Source: Stenopsyche tienmushanensis (Eukaryota; Arthropoda; Insecta; Trichoptera; Stenopsychidae). Taken from it: DNA of 64,000 bases. Under the pieces are notes generated by a model, which was given only the letters and a program-made list of their open reading frames with translations, searched no databases and was not told the origin of the DNA. Positions 23,285 through 35,268 of the stretch are shown piece by piece. The stretch covers positions 186,001 through 250,000 of the forward strand of contig WACJ01000365.1 in the NCBI GenBank assembly GCA_008973525.1, written 5' to 3'. The translations under genes and the position numbers were made by a program. Within the stretch, counting starts at the first letter, position 1. Each line of letters begins with the position of its first letter.

Positions 23285-23570
23285 TCACACAGCAACTAGC
23301 CAAGATGGCAGCATAAATTAGCAAAATAGATAAATATATAGTTTTTATGAGTGGAGGGAAGTCTAGATTCGTTTGCGACCTCATTTGGCGCAAGCCACTC
23401 ATGTAAGTTAGCCTCTGGGGGAGCCCCCAAGATCGTACAGATCATAGAAAATGTCGCAAAAAGCCCTAAAAGAGGATGGAGCGGTCAAAAGCACTGTGTG
23501 TACAACCGGTCCGCTTTTCGGAGTGCTGACATGACGAACGAGGGCCTCGCGATCGGACGCCATACCTGAA
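23285..23570 (+). repeat. Dispersed repeat (copy 1 of 3)
   Basis: AGCAACTAGCCAAGATGGC, TAAATATATAGTTTTTATGA, then AAAAGCCCTAAAAGAGGATG, CCGGTCCGCTTTTCGGAGTG and GATCGGAC recur at 44045-44215, and inverted at 42205-42325. This copy has an extra segment of about 100 bp in the middle. No stable reading frame is conserved among the copies. Confidence 0.65.
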
Positions 23571-23879
23571 TACAGTTATTTTTTAACGAATCAAAATGTT
23601 TATAACTGAAACAAATGTCTAAGCAGCCAATGTAATAAATTCAAAATGTGAAATATTTTTTCTTAAAAATGTAGGGGCAATTGGCTTGAACGTCACAAAA
23701 AGTGAAACTCCAATCGACAGTTGATCGGAGAGAGAAGGAGAACAATTTGTAGTATCTCTGTCTCCGTCGCATACGTCGTAGACACGATACATGTGCGTAT
23801 ATAGCAACCACTAGACCGATAGGGAGCCTATTTTATTATATATTACACAACACGCAGCGCATATTTTAAGCGAGCATCA

Positions 23880-24260
23880 AACATCGAATGTGATTATAAT
23901 CATAGTATCATCCCAAATCCGATAATTTTGCTTGTTCGCACATCCATTCATCCAAAAATGGACCTCGTCGCTAAGGATAATTCTTCGAACGGGGCAAAGA
24001 TTTTGAAATTAAAATTTGATAACTTACGCACATTTTACAAAGCTATAACTTTGCAACAAAATTTGCCATATGCTGTTAAATTATTCGAAATAAATTTAAT
24101 AGATGTTGCTTTAATAACATGATAGTTATAACCTAACAAATGTTGGGCGTCAATATTGAAAGACCCTGCATATACCTTTTGCTTTAATAATTCGAATTTA
24201 ACGCCAAGCCGATAAGACATGCATACCTTTATGAATTTATTATTCATGCTTGAAATTAAT
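23880..24260 (-). pseudogene. Tc1/mariner-type transposase relic
   Basis: The minus strand reads IILSDEVHFWMNGCANKQNY then RIWDD at about 23975-23905, which corresponds to the SDE.HF..NG.VNKQN.R.W block around the first catalytic Asp in a widespread insect mariner-like group. The SDE Asp is retained. Upstream frames on the same strand (24247-24035) are degenerate. Related relics lie at 34780-35055 (+) and 41200-41650 (-). No terminal repeats were identified. Confidence 0.65.
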
Positions 24261-25519
24261 TATGAAAAAATCATGCCAATAAAAGATAAAGTTTACTTCA
24301 CACATGATATTATCGTCCGAGTCTGAAAGACCATAAACGTTTCTGTTGAGATTAGCATTTCGTATTGTTTTACGCGACCTCGCATTCTATTGTCCCAAGC
24401 ATTAGAGATTCATCTCGGTACGCTGTATTTTTCAGAAAAATTATATAATATTCGACATTGGCATATCTTTTAGCCCCGAAATTGGTCATCTAACACGCGT
24501 TTTGACATTCAACGAATGCTAATATCAAACACACACAATTTTCCGTATACGAGTGAACCGTCGAGTTTGTGAAATGTATATAAGAACTCTATAATTGCTA
24601 CAATGAATCGAACTTACGTCATGGAGACCTGTTATCTAATATTGATAAATGCAGTTTTACTATCAAAGTTTAAACATTTGCGCCCTTGTGCACTTTTCTG
24701 TTTGTTAAGAAAACTATTTTAATGTGCACATTTGCATCGCTTCCACGCGAAATATGTCATTGAAGAAGTCTTTAATATAAGTATAATACTTATGAAGGTC
24801 AAATTTTTACATATTCTATGCTCTTTTTTTAATTTAAACCTTATATATCTGAGAAAAATGAGCAATTATATGGCAAGACTGATTTAAACACCATGAGGGA
24901 TCCAATGAATGTCTTCCTCTTGCTGGGTGACTTTCATAGCGTCGATCAATTGATTGATATATTTAATACTATAAAATATACTTTAAATCATCAATATAAT
25001 ATGTAAACACATATTAAAATATTTAGTTGAAAATATAGCAAAATAGCAGTTCAAATTGATAGATCCCTGCGGTTATCAGAGTTACCTTTTAACACCATAT
25101 CAATGACCAATTGACACCCTAAGTCTTACCCATACAAAGACCTTCTTATTAATCATCGCATTGAAGAAGTATGTAATTGATTTTAAAGTGCATTGCCATT
25201 GACATAATAGACGAGATGCCAAGTAAGTCTGCCAAAGTAGATCGAGAGTGTTTGGCAAGCTGAATTTGCGTATAGCTTCTTTGCAGGAACTGAAATCTTT
25301 TGATTCTGATTTGCCGGAAGTAAAACAAGATCTTTGTAACGACGCGTTTAGAACAATGCTTTTCAAATTACAGATATTTAAATTTATTATAAAGAATAAT
25401 CCAAATTTAACGCCTAGATGCTAATACTATATAATGTTTAGACGTGACGACTTTTTAAATGACATAAACCATTTTATTTCAGTAGATAGTAGTACAATTT
25501 CAACCATAATCAAGTATAT
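24261..25519. other. Intergenic DNA
   Basis: AT-rich with no recognised gene. The 88-codon minus frame at 25100-25366 has no motif that I know. Confidence 0.4.
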
Positions 25520-28500
25520 CATTGCTGATGGATTGAACGCAATCCAAGTCCGCAAGGATCAATATGCAAATTTTGCGGAAATCACAAAAATAAAATAGAT
25601 CTAAATTTGGAAGGTTGTATAATTTGAATAGCGATATATTTGTATTCAACCATATTTGTATTAAATATAGCACTCGTCACAATATCAAGCCAAACAAATC
25701 AATTCAATGGCCGATACTCGAAAGCAGTTCTGCAAAAATATCCACGAAAATACCACAACAATCGAAATACAGCCCCTGTTTATTTTAAGCAATGTTTTAA
25801 ATTTGGACTTCGATAGCTAATTGAGAAAGCAACAAAAATATCCGATTCGTTTATGCTATTTATGTAGTCCAGTTTCTTTGGTCCTTGGCCGTTCAGAGTA
25901 CGGCAAAGGCTTCCTTTACAAATTATTTTCGTTCAAAGATCCAATGAAAAGTCTTTTTGTAGACTAAAAGCGTATCAGTTTGTATACGCTAAATTTTAAA
26001 GGCATATTTTGGCATTCATTGGCCACGTTTCGCAACCATACGTCAATATTGCTCAAACAAAGAAACACGCTGATATAATCGCTTTCGGAATGTTTGCTAA
26101 ATATAAATTACGATCATTTGATCAAAATAAATAAAAGATTTTATATATTTTTTATTTATTATTTATAAACCTTTATTCAGAAAAATGTTTGCGCAAAGAA
26201 ATAACCGAATATTGTGTGCTTTCGACAGAGTTTATTTATTAATGTACATGTTTAATACACGCTGCGACGGTCCTGACAGATAAGTGGATTTGTACGGATG
26301 ATAAGTGGCGGACATACAAATACAGCGTATAAGTGTATCATGATTTAAAATTAGCTCACTGCTCAAAGGGTTAAACTTTGCGACGATTTAATCATTATTT
26401 TTTGACAATTTGATGCCCATTCGCATAAAAAAAGCTTTGTCATCTATAGAAAAATGAGCCAAATTTACAAGGACATTGCTGATGAATTGAACGCAATCCA
26501 AGCCCGCAAGGATCAATATGCAAATTTTGCGAAAATCACAAAAATAAAATAGATCTAAATTTGGAAGGTTGTGTAACGTGGAGTTGGGAAATCCCCAACC
26601 AAAGAGACAGGGTTGCCGTGCAAGCCTGGAAATTTCCATTTCAAGGGAAAGAATTTCTAGAAGCGTAACGATACTCGGTTAAATGATCCATCAATTCTCG
26701 TATCTTAACGACCATAATAAAGACTCTTGTTTATAAAAGCATCAAATGATCGACCTTTCTGGAAGGACGATTAGCATTCCGTAGGATCAGATAACAATGA
26801 TAGAACGCGCTCGAAGCGCCATATCAATTCAGCAATAGGATCAGCAGCAATCATCATAAAAATTCCGATACAACTACGCAATGCAATTGGCCTCCAGAAA
26901 GATCGATGCAAGAGAAGGGGATCATTGAACCGAGTATAAAAGAAGTTCAGGTTCGCTATACAGCGAGTCCCGAGTCCCAAGTCCCGAGTCCCGAGTCCCC
27001 GACATAACTTTGGTTGAGCTAGCAGCGTTGAAACTCGGTCTACGCCTCGCAACCGTAGCCTCTACAAGTGAAGACAATAAAATATTCAAAAGAAGAGGCC
27101 ATCTTTGAAATTCATCGTCCGAAGATTCACCATCCACCACCCCCTCCCCATTATTTGAATCCTTTTCGCCGACGTTTCGGGAGACGCGGCAGCCGTGGGC
27201 TATTGGAAAACCCGCGCTGAGGATACCGTCGCGCGCCGGAAGGATAGAAGAAGAAAAGCGACCGGTCCGCGGCGAAGATAACTGGGCCCCGAAATTCGGC
27301 AGAGGGCTCGCCCACGTTACAGTTGTATAATTTGAATGGCGATATATTTGTATTTAACCATATTTGTATCAAATATAGCACTCGTCACAATATCAAGCCA
27401 AACAAATCAATTCAATGGCCGATACTCGAAAGCAGTTCTGCAAAAATATCCACAAAAATACCACAAAAATCAAAATACAACCCCTGTTTATTTTAAGCAA
27501 TGTTTTAAATTTGGACTTCGATAGCTAATTGAGAAGGCTACGAAAATATCCGATTCGTTTATGCTATTTATGTAGCCCAGTTTCTTTGGTCCTTGCCATT
27601 CAGAATACGACAAAGGCTTCCTTTACAAATTATTTTCGATCAAAGATCCAATGAAAAGTCTTTTTGTAGACTAAAAGCGTATCAGTTTGTATACGCTAAA
27701 TTTTAAAGGCATATTTTGGCATTAATTGGCCACGTTTCGCAACCATACGTCAATATTGCTCAAACAAAGAAACACGCTGGTGTAATCACTTTCGGAATGT
27801 TTGCTAAATATAAATTACGATCATTTTATCAAAATAAATAAAACAATTTATATATTTTTTATTTAATATTTATTAACCTTTATTCGGAAAAATGTTTGCG
27901 CGAAGAAATAACCGAATACTGTGTGCTTTCGACAGAATTTATTTATTAATGTACATGTTTAATACACGCTGCGACGGTCCTGACAGATAAGTAGATTTGT
28001 ACGCATGATAAGTGGCGGACATACAAATACAGCATCTAAGTTTATCATGATTTAAAATTAGCTCACTGCTCAAAGGGTTAAGCTTTGCGACGATTTAATC
28101 ATTATTTTTTGACGATTTGATGCGCATTCGCATTAAAAAAGCTTTGTCATCTATAGAAAAAATGAGCCAAATTTACAGGGGCATTGCTGATGGATTGAAC
28201 GCAATCCAAGCCCGCAAGGATCAATATGCAAATTTTGCGGAAATCACAAAAATAAAATAGATCTAAATTTGGAAGGTTGTATAATTTGAATGGCGATATA
28301 TTTGTATTCAATCATATTTGTATTAAATATAAGCACTCGTCACAATATCAAGCCAAACAAATCAATTCAATGGCCGATACTCGAAAGCAGTTCTGCAAAA
28401 ATATCCACGAAAATACCACAACAATCGAAATACAGCCTCTGTTTATTTTAAGCAATGTTTTAAATTTGGACTTCGATAGCTAATTGAGAAGGCTACGAAA

Positions 28501-29766
28501 ATATCCGATTCGTTTATGCTATTTATGTAGCCCAGTTTCTTTGGTCCTTGCCATTCAGAATACGACAAAGGCTTCCTTTACAAATTATTTTCGATCAAAG
28601 ATCCAATGAAAAGTCTTTTTGTAGACTAAAAGCGTATCAGTTTGTATACGCTAAATTTTAAAGGCATATTTTGGCATTAATTGGCCACGTTTCGCAACCA
28701 TACGTCAATATTGCTCAAACAAAGAAACACGCTGGTGTAATCACTTTCGGAATGTTTGCTAAATATAAATTACGATCATTTTATCAAAATAAATAAAACA
28801 ATTTATATATTTTTTATTTAATATTTATTAACCTTTATTCGGAAAAATGTTTGCGCGAAGAAATAACCGAATACTGTGTGCTTTCGACAGAATTTATTTA
28901 TTAATGTACATGTTTAATACACGCTGCGACGGTCCTGACAGATAAGTAGATTTGTACGCATGATAAGTGGCGGACATACAAATACAGCATCTAAGTTTAT
29001 CATGATTTAAAATTAGCTCACTGCTCAAAGGGTTAAGCTTTGCGACGATTTAATCATTATTTTTTGACGATTTGATGCGCATTCGCATTAAAAAAGCTTT
29101 GTCATCTATAGAAAAAATGAGCCAAATTTACAGGGGCATTGCTGATGGATTGAACGCAATCCAAGCCCGCAAGGATCAATATGCAAATTTTGCGAAAATC
29201 ACAAAAATAAAATAGATCTAAATTTGGAAGGTTGTATAATTTGAATGGCGATATATTTGTATTCAACCATATTTGTAATAAATATAGCACCCGTCACAAT
29301 ATCAAGCCAAACAAATCAATTCAATGGCCGATACTCGAAAGCAGTTCTGCAAAAATATCCACAAAAATACCACAAAAATCAAAATACAACCCCTGTTTGT
29401 TTTAAGCAATGTTTTAAATTTGGACTTCGATAGCTAATTGAGAAGGCTACGAAAATATCCAATTCGTTTATGCTATTTATGTAGCCCAGTTTCTTTGGTC
29501 CTTGGCCATTCAGAATACGGCAAAGGCTTCCTTTACAAATTATTTTCGATCAAAGATCCAATGAAAATTCTTTTTGTAGACTAAAAGCGTATCAATTTGT
29601 ATACGCTAAATTTTAAAGGGATATTTTGGCATTCATTATCCACGTTTCGCAACCATACGTCAATATTGCCCAAACAAACAAACACGCGGATATAATCGCT
29701 TTCGGAATGTTTGCTAAATATAAATTACGATCATTTTATCAAAATAAATAAAATAATTTATATAAG
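25520..29766. repeat. Tandem array, unit about 954 bp, 3.65 copies
   Basis: GATTGAACGCAATCCAAG-type landmarks fall at 25531, 26485, 28193 and 29148. The spacing is 954, 1708 and 955; subtracting the 754 bp of LTR plus target duplication from 1708 gives 954. Each unit contains AAATTTGGAAGGTTGTATAA, CGATACTCGAAAGCAGTTCT, TATGTAGNCCAGTTTCTTTG, AATGTACATGTTTAATACAC and CTGCTCAAAGGGTTAA. The first unit starts mid-sequence and the last stops at about 29766. The unit from 27.33 to 28.28 kb and the next one are almost identical, while the outer units differ more. Small frames such as MAIYLY... recur only because the unit does. A detached copy lies at 32296-33205. Confidence 0.9.
26572..27321 (+). mobile_element. 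750-bp solo LTR with GTTG target duplication
   Basis: Begins TGTAACGTGG and ends CCACGTTACA (TG...CA with inverted ends). GTTG flanks both sides (26568-26571 and 27322-27325), and removing it restores the tandem-unit sequence exactly. It contains TATAAAAG motifs (about 26731 and 26936), AATAAA-type signals and an imperfect GAGTCCC tandem repeat at 26965-27001. No internal retroelement region or second LTR lies within the array, so it is a solo LTR left by recombination. The superfamily (Gypsy or BEL/Pao) is not decidable from the LTR alone. It is listed on + only by convention. Confidence 0.85.
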
Positions 29767-29839
29767 AATCTAAATTAGTCTTCAATATGTTTATCGAGTG
29801 TCGCTTGTGTTTGTATGAAAACGCTCAGAAATTTAAAAT

Positions 29840-29965
29840 ACACTCGGGTCTATTTTTATGCGATTCCATGGGGAGTCGCATTTAAAAAAATTGCATAAAA
29901 AATACTTGAACTACATAGAAAACTGAGTGATAGGTTCCATTATTTTTAAATACCGCATAACTTCA
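29840..29965. repeat. TTTTTATGCGATT repeat
   Basis: TATTTTTATGCGATTCC, AAATTGCATAAAAAATAC, CTACATAGAAAACTGAG and TACCGCATAACTTCAAAT match the order seen at 15.8 kb. A diverged copy of that repeat. Confidence 0.5.
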
Positions 29966-31020
29966 AATCATTGTGATAGAATGTATCAAATAACCCCTTA
30001 AAGAGGTAAGACACAATGTTGTGTCCGAATTCCAGTGATGTCCAGTCCGAATTGTGGATGTTTAAGAATTTCCCAATATAATAGGGAAGGCCGCATTCAA
30101 CGTCTGTCTGTCATGTAGAAAATCAACTAATAAATATCCAAAAAGTCCCCGTCCCCCGTCTCCCTTCAGGCTAAGATGTGAGGCGCGCGGGCACGTCCGG
30201 CCCTCGGACTATCTCGCAACTCGAGACACCCTTCGTGATTGACTGCATGAGGCAGCCGCGACGAAGATTGCGGACCCTAAGAGATGGTGTTAAAACGCAA
30301 CACTACAATAATTATAATATAGAATCTTGAAAATGAATTTATAGAGTTGGGGATCGCTGATGCAGACGAAAACCTTGGCACTTGATCATCGGTCATATTA
30401 GCAACGATTACAGTGCACAGAGATAATATGTCGAATACTTATCATTCATTCAATACAAACATGTATGCTAGGCGTACTCATTACGAATATGGTCTATGAT
30501 TTATGATCATAAAATCAAGCATATGATAATTTAGGGGGTTTTGGCCTGTTTGTGAGAATACAGAAATATATGCCTAAGCAATGAGCTCATGGCTAGCAAG
30601 CTTATAACAATTGTTTGCTATGGACGCGAGATGACGTATAGATTCGAGACGTGGTATATTGGCGCTAATGAGAAGCAGGCCGAAAAACGAGTATGATATT
30701 TCGGTAGTATTAGGGGTACCGGATGAAAATTTCGTTTTTTAAATAATATAGAAAGTCTACTTATATTATCATATCAATGATCGAATATATATAAACCCCT
30801 CGATAGCTACAATTTTCTACCATTTTTCTTTAAATTTTGATACGTCATTTGCGTAAAAATCTTCGATTTTGTTCATTTATCACTAATAAAAGTAAATCGC
30901 GCATTATTATTTTTCGTCCATTGAATATTCTTTGTGATTGCCACTTAATTAATAGCTAAAAAAATACGTCAAATGTTAAAAAATCGAAAATTTATAATAC
31001 GGAAGGCAGCGACATTATTA
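29966..31020. other. Intergenic DNA with a GC-rich stretch
   Basis: 30145-30290 is GC-rich (CCCCGTCCCCCGTCTCCC and onwards) against an AT-rich background and may be a retroelement remnant, but I could not identify it. Nothing else is recognised. Confidence 0.35.
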
Positions 31021-31580
31021 AGTTGAGTCATAAATAATTGTCGATCTGTTTCAAACAATTATTTAGCTTTAATAAAATAACAAAGTTAAATGCCGACAAA
31101 TAGTTGATAATGACGTATTCAGCTTATTTGGCAATTCTCTTGTTGAATGACGTGGATTTTGCTCCAATAACATATTTAAAATGTCTTTATCAAAGTCAGA
31201 AGGGCGACCCGCCCTTGGTTCATCTTTCAGGGTCTCATCTCCAGAAAGAAATTTTAAAAACCGATTTCTTACTGTCCGTTTAGTCACTGTTTTTTTACCG
31301 TATATATCGCATCTTTTTTTGGCCGTAGCCGTAACACTGTTGTCTTATTTAAATTCTCAAAGCATTATATGACGAAAATGCACTTTTTGATTTTCAACTT
31401 TACAAGTGAAAAAAAATGCTATAACACAAGATGAGACACGATTAATTATTGTCCAAAGATTTATAGAACCCATATCTATCTAATGATATCATACATTTAT
31501 CAATACGGATGACTTATCAAAGATAAAGCTGAATAATTACGACGACTACTTTTTGTCGGCAACTATTTATGACTCAACCT
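31021..31580 (-). mobile_element. 560-bp mariner derivative keeping the transposase N-terminus
   Basis: The inverted ends are AGTTGAGTCATAAATAATTG at 31021 and its counterpart at 31561-31580 (AACTATTTATGACTCAACCT). Inside, the minus strand (about 31345-31069) encodes the N-terminal helix-turn-helix part of a mariner transposase: KKTVTKRTVRNRFLKFLSGD, DEPRAGRPSDFDKDIL and TSLSTICRHL. The catalytic domain is deleted. The AT-hook-like GRPSDFD linker typical of mariner is clear. Only the left end has TA next to it. Confidence 0.85.
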
Positions 31581-32295
31581 GATACAAAGCTGATTCTTTT
31601 TCATTTTGTTATTTTTATATTGTCTATCGCGATAATGTTGTTGCCGACATTTATAATATGTTTTTGGAGCTGTACATAAATATTATATAAATGTGTTATA
31701 CCTACAAGACTGAAGTTTTAGTCGCGTTATAGCTTTAGTCAAGTCTATCGAAGTCCTAACCATCTTGTATCAAAATAAGACGACGTTTATTTGACAATAA
31801 TTAGCGTAAACTACTTGTAGGCAAAAATGCAGCTTTGTAGATTTTAATTTGATGCCGAATTTACAATTATTTAGGTTTCGATTTTTTCTCGAAAATTGGC
31901 AGACTGTCACTTTCCTGATGAATATCAAATAAAATCACAACATGAACTAAATCTATACAATAGATTTGCATAACTGAAATGTCTACGAATGCCATTTTCT
32001 CGATAATGTTTCTCCAAGGGAAAATTATTAGAATCTGAGCCCTAGAAAATTGCCCTGACCTACTTTCGCCCCTTAAATACCTGTTATAGTTATGTTTTAT
32101 CAATAGTCTAAATTGCTCGTTTGAATATTACACAGATTCACAACCCTTAAGCTCGAAGGTTAAAGCTCTTTCTGTACATACTGTTGTGCGATAATGCTAA
32201 AGACATATCAGGCCAATAAACATACTTCGCACGGTCAATGTCAGGATGAAAATAATATGACCGATAACATTTTTTGGCCGAATAAATGGGACAAT
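31581..32295. other. Intergenic DNA
   Basis: 31800-31870 is weakly similar to 55615-55690 (GCAGATTTTAATTGAATGCC), indicating a small dispersed repeat. Otherwise nothing is recognised. Confidence 0.35.
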
Positions 32296-33205
32296 CATGA
32301 GCCAAATTTACAGGGGCATTGCTGATGGATTGAACGCAATCCAAGCCCGCAAGGATCAATATGCAAATTTTGCGGAAATCACAAAAATAAAATAGATCTA
32401 AATTTGGAAGGTTGTATAATTTGAATGGCGATATATTTGTATTCAACCATATTCGTATTAAATATAGCACTCGTCACAACATCAAGCCAAACAAATCAAT
32501 TCAATGGCCGATACTCGAAAGCAGTTCTGCAAAAATATCCACAAAAATACCACAACAATCGAAATACAACCCCTGTTTATTTTAAGCAATGTTTTAAATT
32601 TGGACTTCAATAGCTAATTGAGAAAGCTACGAAAATATCCGATTCGTTTATGCTATTTATGTAGCCCAGTTTCTTTGGTCCTTGGCCGTTCAGAATACGG
32701 CAAAGGCTTCCTGTTCAAATTATTTTCGATCAAAGATCCAATGAAAAGTCTTTTTGTAGACTAAAAGCGTATCAATTTGTATCCGCTAAATTTTAAAGGC
32801 ATATTTTGGCATTCATTGGCCACGTTTCGCAACCATACGTCAATATTGCTCAAACAAAGAAACACGCTGGTGTAATCACTTTCGGAATGTTTGCTAAATA
32901 TAAATTACGATCATTTTATCAAAATAAATAAAACAATTTATATATTTTTTATGTAATATTTATAAACCTTTATTCAGAAAAATGTTTACGCGAAGAAATA
33001 ACCGAATACTGTGTGCTTTCGACAGAGTTTATTTATTAATGTAAATGTTTAATACACGTTGCGACGGTCCGGACAGATAAATGGATTTGTACGGATGATA
33101 AGTGGCGGACATACAAATACAGCATCTAAGTTTATCATGATTTAAAATTAGATCACTGCTCAAAGGGTTAAACTTTGCGACGGTTTAACGATTATTTTTT
33201 TACGC
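32296..33205. repeat. Detached copy of the 954-bp tandem unit
   Basis: Begins ATGAGCCAAATTTACAGGGG and runs colinearly with the array units until about 33205, ending within TTTAACGATTATTTTTT. It lies about 2.5 kb beyond the array. It shares some variants with the outer rather than the inner array units. Confidence 0.85.
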
Positions 33206-34775
33206 AGTTCGTGATATGGAGACTGTATGATTTTGCTGTAAATACCTTTCGAATGCTAAAATACTGTTTCTCAAATTACAGACATTTACGAAACTTTTGT
33301 GCCCAATCAAACACTTAGCATCATCGAACTGTGCTTCAGATCTCCTCAAAATTTCACTTGGATCACGCCTTCGCTTACGAGAAAAGGAATAATTACGCGT
33401 TGCGCAACAGAGGATGCTACTTCTCACCTTTTTTCTTCTATTACGGAATCAAGAAGCTTCCTATGTTATATAATAGGTGTATTTCTAATGAAGAGAACTA
33501 CTTACAAAATTAGTATGATTCAATTGTATTTTTATATATCAATCATAATTTTCAACAGCAAAATTTCGTACTATTTATTAATGTCCTTCGTATCATGCTG
33601 AAAGCCTCTAAATATGCTTCGCCTCAATATGCTTTAAAATCCACGGATTTATCAATTTTTCTAGCATTTTCTGTTTTATTTGCAGCCATGAAGTGCAATT
33701 TTAAGATGTAACGAAGGATAGGACTTTTATTAGGTTTATCGATCCTTCGAGAACTGGAGCAGCCTTCGGTACGCGTTCGTATATAGGTCATCGTTCATTT
33801 ATTCGTTCTTTGGAGAAGGCAAACAGGATGAGACTCCTACAATTTGCTAATAAACCAATTCAATAATTACGTATGTGTATTATTTGGACACTGAAGAGGT
33901 TCGATTAATATCTACTATTCCTCAAGAATATCTCGTTCGCTTTTTTCGCAATCTCTGACAGAAAAATCCTACGAATTTATTGAGTTGTGTGTTACATTAC
34001 AAAATGAAATTGATAAGCCCACAGTGCTGTTGCTATTAGCTTTGTTATGACTCAACTATGATGAAAATTAATATGTTAAATGGTACTCTTTTATCAATTA
34101 CAATGAGATAAATTTTGGTCTTTTGGGTTGCTATTTGAACAATGTTAAACAAAGTCCTATAGAAGCCATGGACATTGTCCATATGCATAACGATGAACAT
34201 AGTCCATCAAATTGATAATCCAAATCAAGAATTTAAGTTAAATTCTTGTTCCTGCAGATAAAACATCATTCTTGAGGACCTTCAAATATGACAATGTATT
34301 TCAACTAGGTCCAATCAAAATAACCTTTTTACAATGTCATTACATTATCACTTTGTTTTTCAGAATAATTATCACATTCACAAGGGTCAGGTCTTAATAT
34401 TTGATCAATTTTAAAATATTCCTCATTCATGTGTTCGATTGTTAATGATGCTTCCGTGAAAGTGCAAAAAAACGTCTCAAATATCAGTGGTTAAGTCAAT
34501 TTAAAACCTATCCTTAAGCGGAACTTCAAAAATATTCATACTCTTGTGAGATATGATGACGTTCTGTGAAATGTTTGCTTTGACGCAATTCGCATGATAA
34601 AATAATTAACACCTCGGGCATTTGTGCAGAAAACATAATTTCCAACTAAGGTCAAGTACCGAGACGACGATTTTAAGTTATTTATAAAGTAAACTGATTA
34701 ACCCAGTTTTGGCCGGAAATTTTTAGCACTGTATTACGGCTCTTTTGACAGCCCCCTAATGTAGATGGTGCGTTA
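33206..34775. other. Intergenic DNA
   Basis: The overlapping frames at 33200-33601 on both strands have no recognisable domain. No element ends were found. Confidence 0.4.
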
Positions 34776-35055
34776 AAATGTATTTCAATATAAACGCTCG
34801 AAGTTTGTTCAATCATAATGACTATGTTGTTGAAGCAATATCTAACAAATTTATTGCGAATTATTTAGTAGTATATGACAAATCATTATGGAAGGTTATA
34901 ACGTTGTAAAATGTGCGTAAGTTATCAATAATTTCAAAATCAGTGCTCCGTTCGTGAAATATTTCGCTAAAAAAACATCTTTAGCGACGAGGTCCATTCT
35001 TGGATGAATGGATGTGTAAACTAGCAAAATTATCTAATTTGGGACGGTACAAATC
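34776..35055 (+). pseudogene. Tc1/mariner-type transposase relic
   Basis: The + strand at 34978-35050 reads IFSDEVHSWMNGCVN, a stop, then QNYLIWDG, the same SDE-block as the 24-kb relic. Upstream, VVEAISNKFIANYLVVYDKS parallels the 24-kb copy in a degenerate state. No intact frame. Confidence 0.65.
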
Positions 35056-35268
35056 TACATAAGATACACTAAATGCATCCCGATGAAGTCACTGTTCGGT
35101 GCGGATCATACTTAATGCCATAAAATATTCTTTCAAATTAAATAAAAAATGAGTAAACATCTTATATACAACTTGTTTTACATTAAAAAAAATTGAGAGT
35201 CCTTATTGAAAGATCCAATGCAACTGCATACAAATAATGATGTTAAAACATTTTTTTGTATTATATAA

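Noticed and set aside
26572..27321. Full-length LTR retrotransposon or endogenous retrovirus
   Set aside because: Only one LTR with direct target duplication is present; no internal coding region lies in the array.
25520..29766. CRISPR-like array
   Set aside because: Units are 954 bp with no short-repeat/spacer structure, in a eukaryotic genome.
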